64,000 nt of DNA, taken from positions 20,395-84,394 of the forward strand of contig JAJFUH010000050.1 in assembly GCA_021372535.1 (NCBI GenBank), given 5' to 3'. The position numbers and the translations under genes are program-made. This document shows, piece by piece, positions 61,996-64,000 of the stretch (position 1 is its first letter; every line of letters starts with the position of its first letter). The notes beneath the pieces were generated by a model, which did no database searches, was not told the DNA's origin, and saw only the letters and a list, made by a program, of their open reading frames with translations. The DNA comes from a bacterium (GTDB lineage Bacteria; Latescibacterota; Latescibacteria; Latescibacterales; Latescibacteraceae).

Positions 61996-63456
61996 ATGAT
62001 GGCACAGAATATGAATCGAAGAACTTTTATGAGGAAAACCGCGGCTGGTTCAGCGGCTTTTACACTGTTCATGCAGTCTTCGTGCACACGACCCGCTGCC
62101 CGGAAGCCGAATTTTGTTTTTATACTGATCGATGATCTCGGATGGAAGGACCTGTCGTGCTACGGGAGCACATTTTATGAAACACCGAACATAGACCGGC
62201 TTGCTGCCCAGGGAATGAAATTCACCGATGCCTATGCCGCCTGCCCTGTCTGTTCGCCAACCCGTGCAAGCATCATGACGGGGAAATATCCCGCCCGTCT
62301 CCATGTGACAGACTGGATCAAGGGGCATGTGGCTCCGAAGGCAAAGCTCAGGGTGCCGGACTGGACAATGTATCTCGACCTCGACGAGGTCACGATCGCG
62401 GAAGCCCTGAAACCCGAAGGCTATGTTTCGGCGAGTGTCGGGAAATGGCATCTTGGCGACGAGGCATATTATCCCGAAAAGCAGGGATTCGATGTCAATA
62501 TAGCCGGGTACTGGGCAGGACAGCCGCCCACCTATTTTTCCCCGTACACCGTTGACAGGGAATGGAACAACCGGATTCCGACTCTCGAAGGGGGCAGCGA
62601 GGGCGAGTATCTCACCGACCGTCTCACCGACGAGGCGCTGAAATTCATTGAGAACGCCAAAGGAAGGCCGTTTTTCCTGTACCTTTCCCATTATGCCGTG
62701 CACACGCCCATCGAGGGGAAAGAGCGCCTTATCGAGAAATACAAGGCAAAGGTAAAACCCGGGCAGGATCAGAACAATCCGGTGTATGCCGCCATGATCG
62801 AGAGCGTCGATGAGAGTGTGGGGCATGTTTTGAATAAGCTCGATGAACTCGGAATCGCCGACAACACCATCGTGATTTTCATGTCCGATAACGGCGGTCT
62901 GTCGGGAATAGGGGACTGGAACCACATCACCTCGAATGCTCCTCTCCGCGAGGGCAAGGGGACACCGTACGAGGGAGGCGTCCGCGAGCCGATGATCGTA
63001 CGGTGGCCGGGAGCGGTCAGGCCGGGCTCGACATGCTCCGTGCCCGTTTCAAGCATCGATTTCTATCCGACCATGCTCGAAATGGCCGGAATCGGAGTTG
63101 TCAGCGGCCGCACTGTCGACGGCGTTAGTCTCGTTCCGCTCCTGGAACAGACCGGACCAATCCGCCGCGAGGCGCTCTACTGGCATTATCCGCACTACCA
63201 CATCACCACGCCGTTCGGCTCGGTGCGAACAGGGGAATTCAAGCTCATCGAGTTCTACGAGGACGGCAGGCTGGAGCTGTACAACCTCAGGGACGATATC
63301 GGGGAACAGCACGACCTCGTCAATGAAATGCCCGATAAATCCCGTGAGCTCAAAACGATGCTCGATGACTGGCGCAGCGCTGTCGGCGCCCAGATGATGA
63401 CCCCGAATCCCGATTATGACGGGAAACCGTATTCGATTCTGACCGCCGGTCAATAA
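61996..63456 (+). CDS. Tat-exported sulfatase (arylsulfatase A-like, formylglycine type)
   Basis: 486 residues. MNRRTFMRKTAAGSAAF is a Tat signal and the following QSSC could be a lipid-attachment site. The sulfatase core has the metal aspartates DD at 46-47, the modified-Cys motif CSPTR at 86-90 (converted to formylglycine in active enzymes), GKWHLG and the second-half SDNGG. Typical substrates are sulphated polysaccharides or phenolic esters. ATG ATG start behind GGGGG. No maturase other than the radical SAM candidate upstream is seen. Confidence 0.92.
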   Translation: MMAQNMNRRTFMRKTAAGSAAFTLFMQSSCTRPAARKPNFVFILIDDLGWKDLSCYGSTFYETPNIDRLAAQGMKFTDAYAACPVCSPTRASIMTGKYPARLHVTDWIKGHVAPKAKLRVPDWTMYLDLDEVTIAEALKPEGYVSASVGKWHLGDEAYYPEKQGFDVNIAGYWAGQPPTYFSPYTVDREWNNRIPTLEGGSEGEYLTDRLTDEALKFIENAKGRPFFLYLSHYAVHTPIEGKERLIEKYKAKVKPGQDQNNPVYAAMIESVDESVGHVLNKLDELGIADNTIVIFMSDNGGLSGIGDWNHITSNAPLREGKGTPYEGGVREPMIVRWPGAVRPGSTCSVPVSSIDFYPTMLEMAGIGVVSGRTVDGVSLVPLLEQTGPIRREALYWHYPHYHITTPFGSVRTGEFKLIEFYEDGRLELYNLRDDIGEQHDLVNEMPDKSRELKTMLDDWRSAVGAQMMTPNPDYDGKPYSILTAGQ

Positions 63457-63546
63457 ACGCGCCCCACGTGTATTATAAGATAATAAGCAAGCGGAATCAC
63501 GAACAATGCTTATGAGAACGCATGGTTTACGATGAAAGGGACATGT

Positions 63547-63888
63547 ATGGGTAAACTCGATGAAATCTCCGCGAGAAGAAAGGTGGCGCATGACCGTCTG
63601 CTAACGTTGCAGTCAGGTGTGTATCGCGCGTTCCTCGATATGGAAAAGGCGGCCTTCTCCGATGGCGAGCTGCCGAAGAAAACCAAAGAGCTGATAGCCG
63701 TGGGAATCTCCGTGGTTATCGACTGTGAATCGTGCATGCAGTGGCATATCGGGCAGGCAGCCCGGGCCGGAGCAGCGTATCGGGAAGTACTCGAAGCGGT
63801 CGAGGTGGGAATCGAAATGGGCGGAGGCCCCGCAACCGTCTCGGCGCGGTTCGCTCTGGAGGTCATGGACTCCGTTTTCACAACCTGA
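63547..63888 (+). CDS. Carboxymuconolactone decarboxylase/AhpD-like protein
   Basis: 113 residues, the usual size. The all-helical AhpD fold contains the motif CESCMQWH with the CxxC pair and a histidine three residues later, as in the peroxidase-reducing AhpD proteins. The start at 63547 is preceded by AAGGG; an ATG 15 bases upstream is in frame but has no ribosome site. Likely a thiol-dependent peroxide or redox function. Confidence 0.88.
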   Translation: MGKLDEISARRKVAHDRLLTLQSGVYRAFLDMEKAAFSDGELPKKTKELIAVGISVVIDCESCMQWHIGQAARAGAAYREVLEAVEVGIEMGGGPATVSARFALEVMDSVFTT

Positions 63889-64000
63889 AACACAAGATTC
63901 TAAGAAGACAGAGAAAGAACGGACGGAAAACGCAACGTATTGTTCTTAACATCGATATACTCTACTATTTGCTTGACAGGTTTTTTAAGGTGATAAAGTT
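63889..64000. other. Window end, possible promoter start
   Basis: About 110 bases after the AhpD-like gene. TTGACA occurs at 63973-63978, but the matching -10 would fall at or beyond the window edge, so no promoter is called. Confidence 0.4.

Noticed and set aside
63973-63978. TTGACA as a promoter at the right edge
   Set aside because: No -10 box at proper distance within the window.

Overview
The window looks like a chromosomal piece of an uncultivated, Gram-negative-type, saprophytic bacterium. Signs are many Tat signal peptides plus a tatA gene, lipoprotein signals, families for complex carbohydrate breakdown (Gfo/Idh/MocA, sugar-phosphate isomerase-like TIM barrels, DUF1080, GH9, CE4, heparinase II/III, sulfatase), a V-type ATPase instead of an F-type in this stretch, and moderate GC. 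The mix recalls Latescibacterota, Hydrogenedentota, Planctomycetota or FCB-group genomes; this is inference from gene content, not a phylogenetic result. No rRNA, tRNA or CRISPR array was seen.

Layout. (1) 1-11.2 kb: an exported sugar-acid/keto-sugar module. A seven-gene minus-strand run (TIM barrel, Gfo/Idh/MocA, TIM barrel, PmoA-like, tandem DUF1080 lipoprotein, Nramp-like carrier, TIM barrel) converges on a plus-strand Tat-exported Gfo/Idh/MocA gene; an amidohydrolase lipoprotein follows. (2) 11.5-20.6 kb: housekeeping and envelope genes (RlmL-type methyltransferase, YgjP-like metallopeptidase, cytosolic Gfo/Idh/MocA enzyme, lipoprotein, tatA, a membrane-anchored coiled-coil protein with a long leader, ArsB/NhaD-like and Ca2+/cation antiporters, and a 30-residue membrane ORF). 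(3) 20.9-29.7 kb: a complete minus-strand V-type ATPase operon (H-I-K-E-C-F-A-B-D) in which subunit B is interrupted by one in-frame TAA. (4) 30.2-40.4 kb: an amino-sugar/polysaccharide region with a ROK kinase-SIS-FucP-like transporter operon, divergent M19 dipeptidase, a GH9-CE4 fusion, a PilZ protein and a heparinase-like lyase. (5) 40.7-42.7 kb: an AT-rich two-gene RloA/RloB (AbiL-like) defence island. (6) 42.8-49.6 kb: metallophosphoesterase, double alpha/beta hydrolase, lipoamide dehydrogenase, acyltransferase. (7) 49.6-54.2 kb: a 34-residue membrane protein with strong RBS and terminator, a GntR-ABC transporter operon with an apparent autoregulatory operator, and an APC permease. (8) 54.2-64 kb: a serine-hydrolase homologue lacking its catalytic residues, exported nitroreductase and metallo-hydrolase, a variant thymidylate synthase, a DegQ/HtrA protease, radical SAM protein, sulfatase and AhpD-like protein.

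Intergenic DNA is full of dispersed palindromic repeats of several families. Two copies in direct orientation bracket the PilZ gene and two in inverted orientation bracket the RlmL-like gene. The most notable points are the exported oxidation/elimination sugar module, the nonsense codon in the V-ATPase B subunit, the RloAB island, the GH9-CE4 fusion with an altered metal motif, the dead serine hydrolase, and the two tiny membrane-protein genes.
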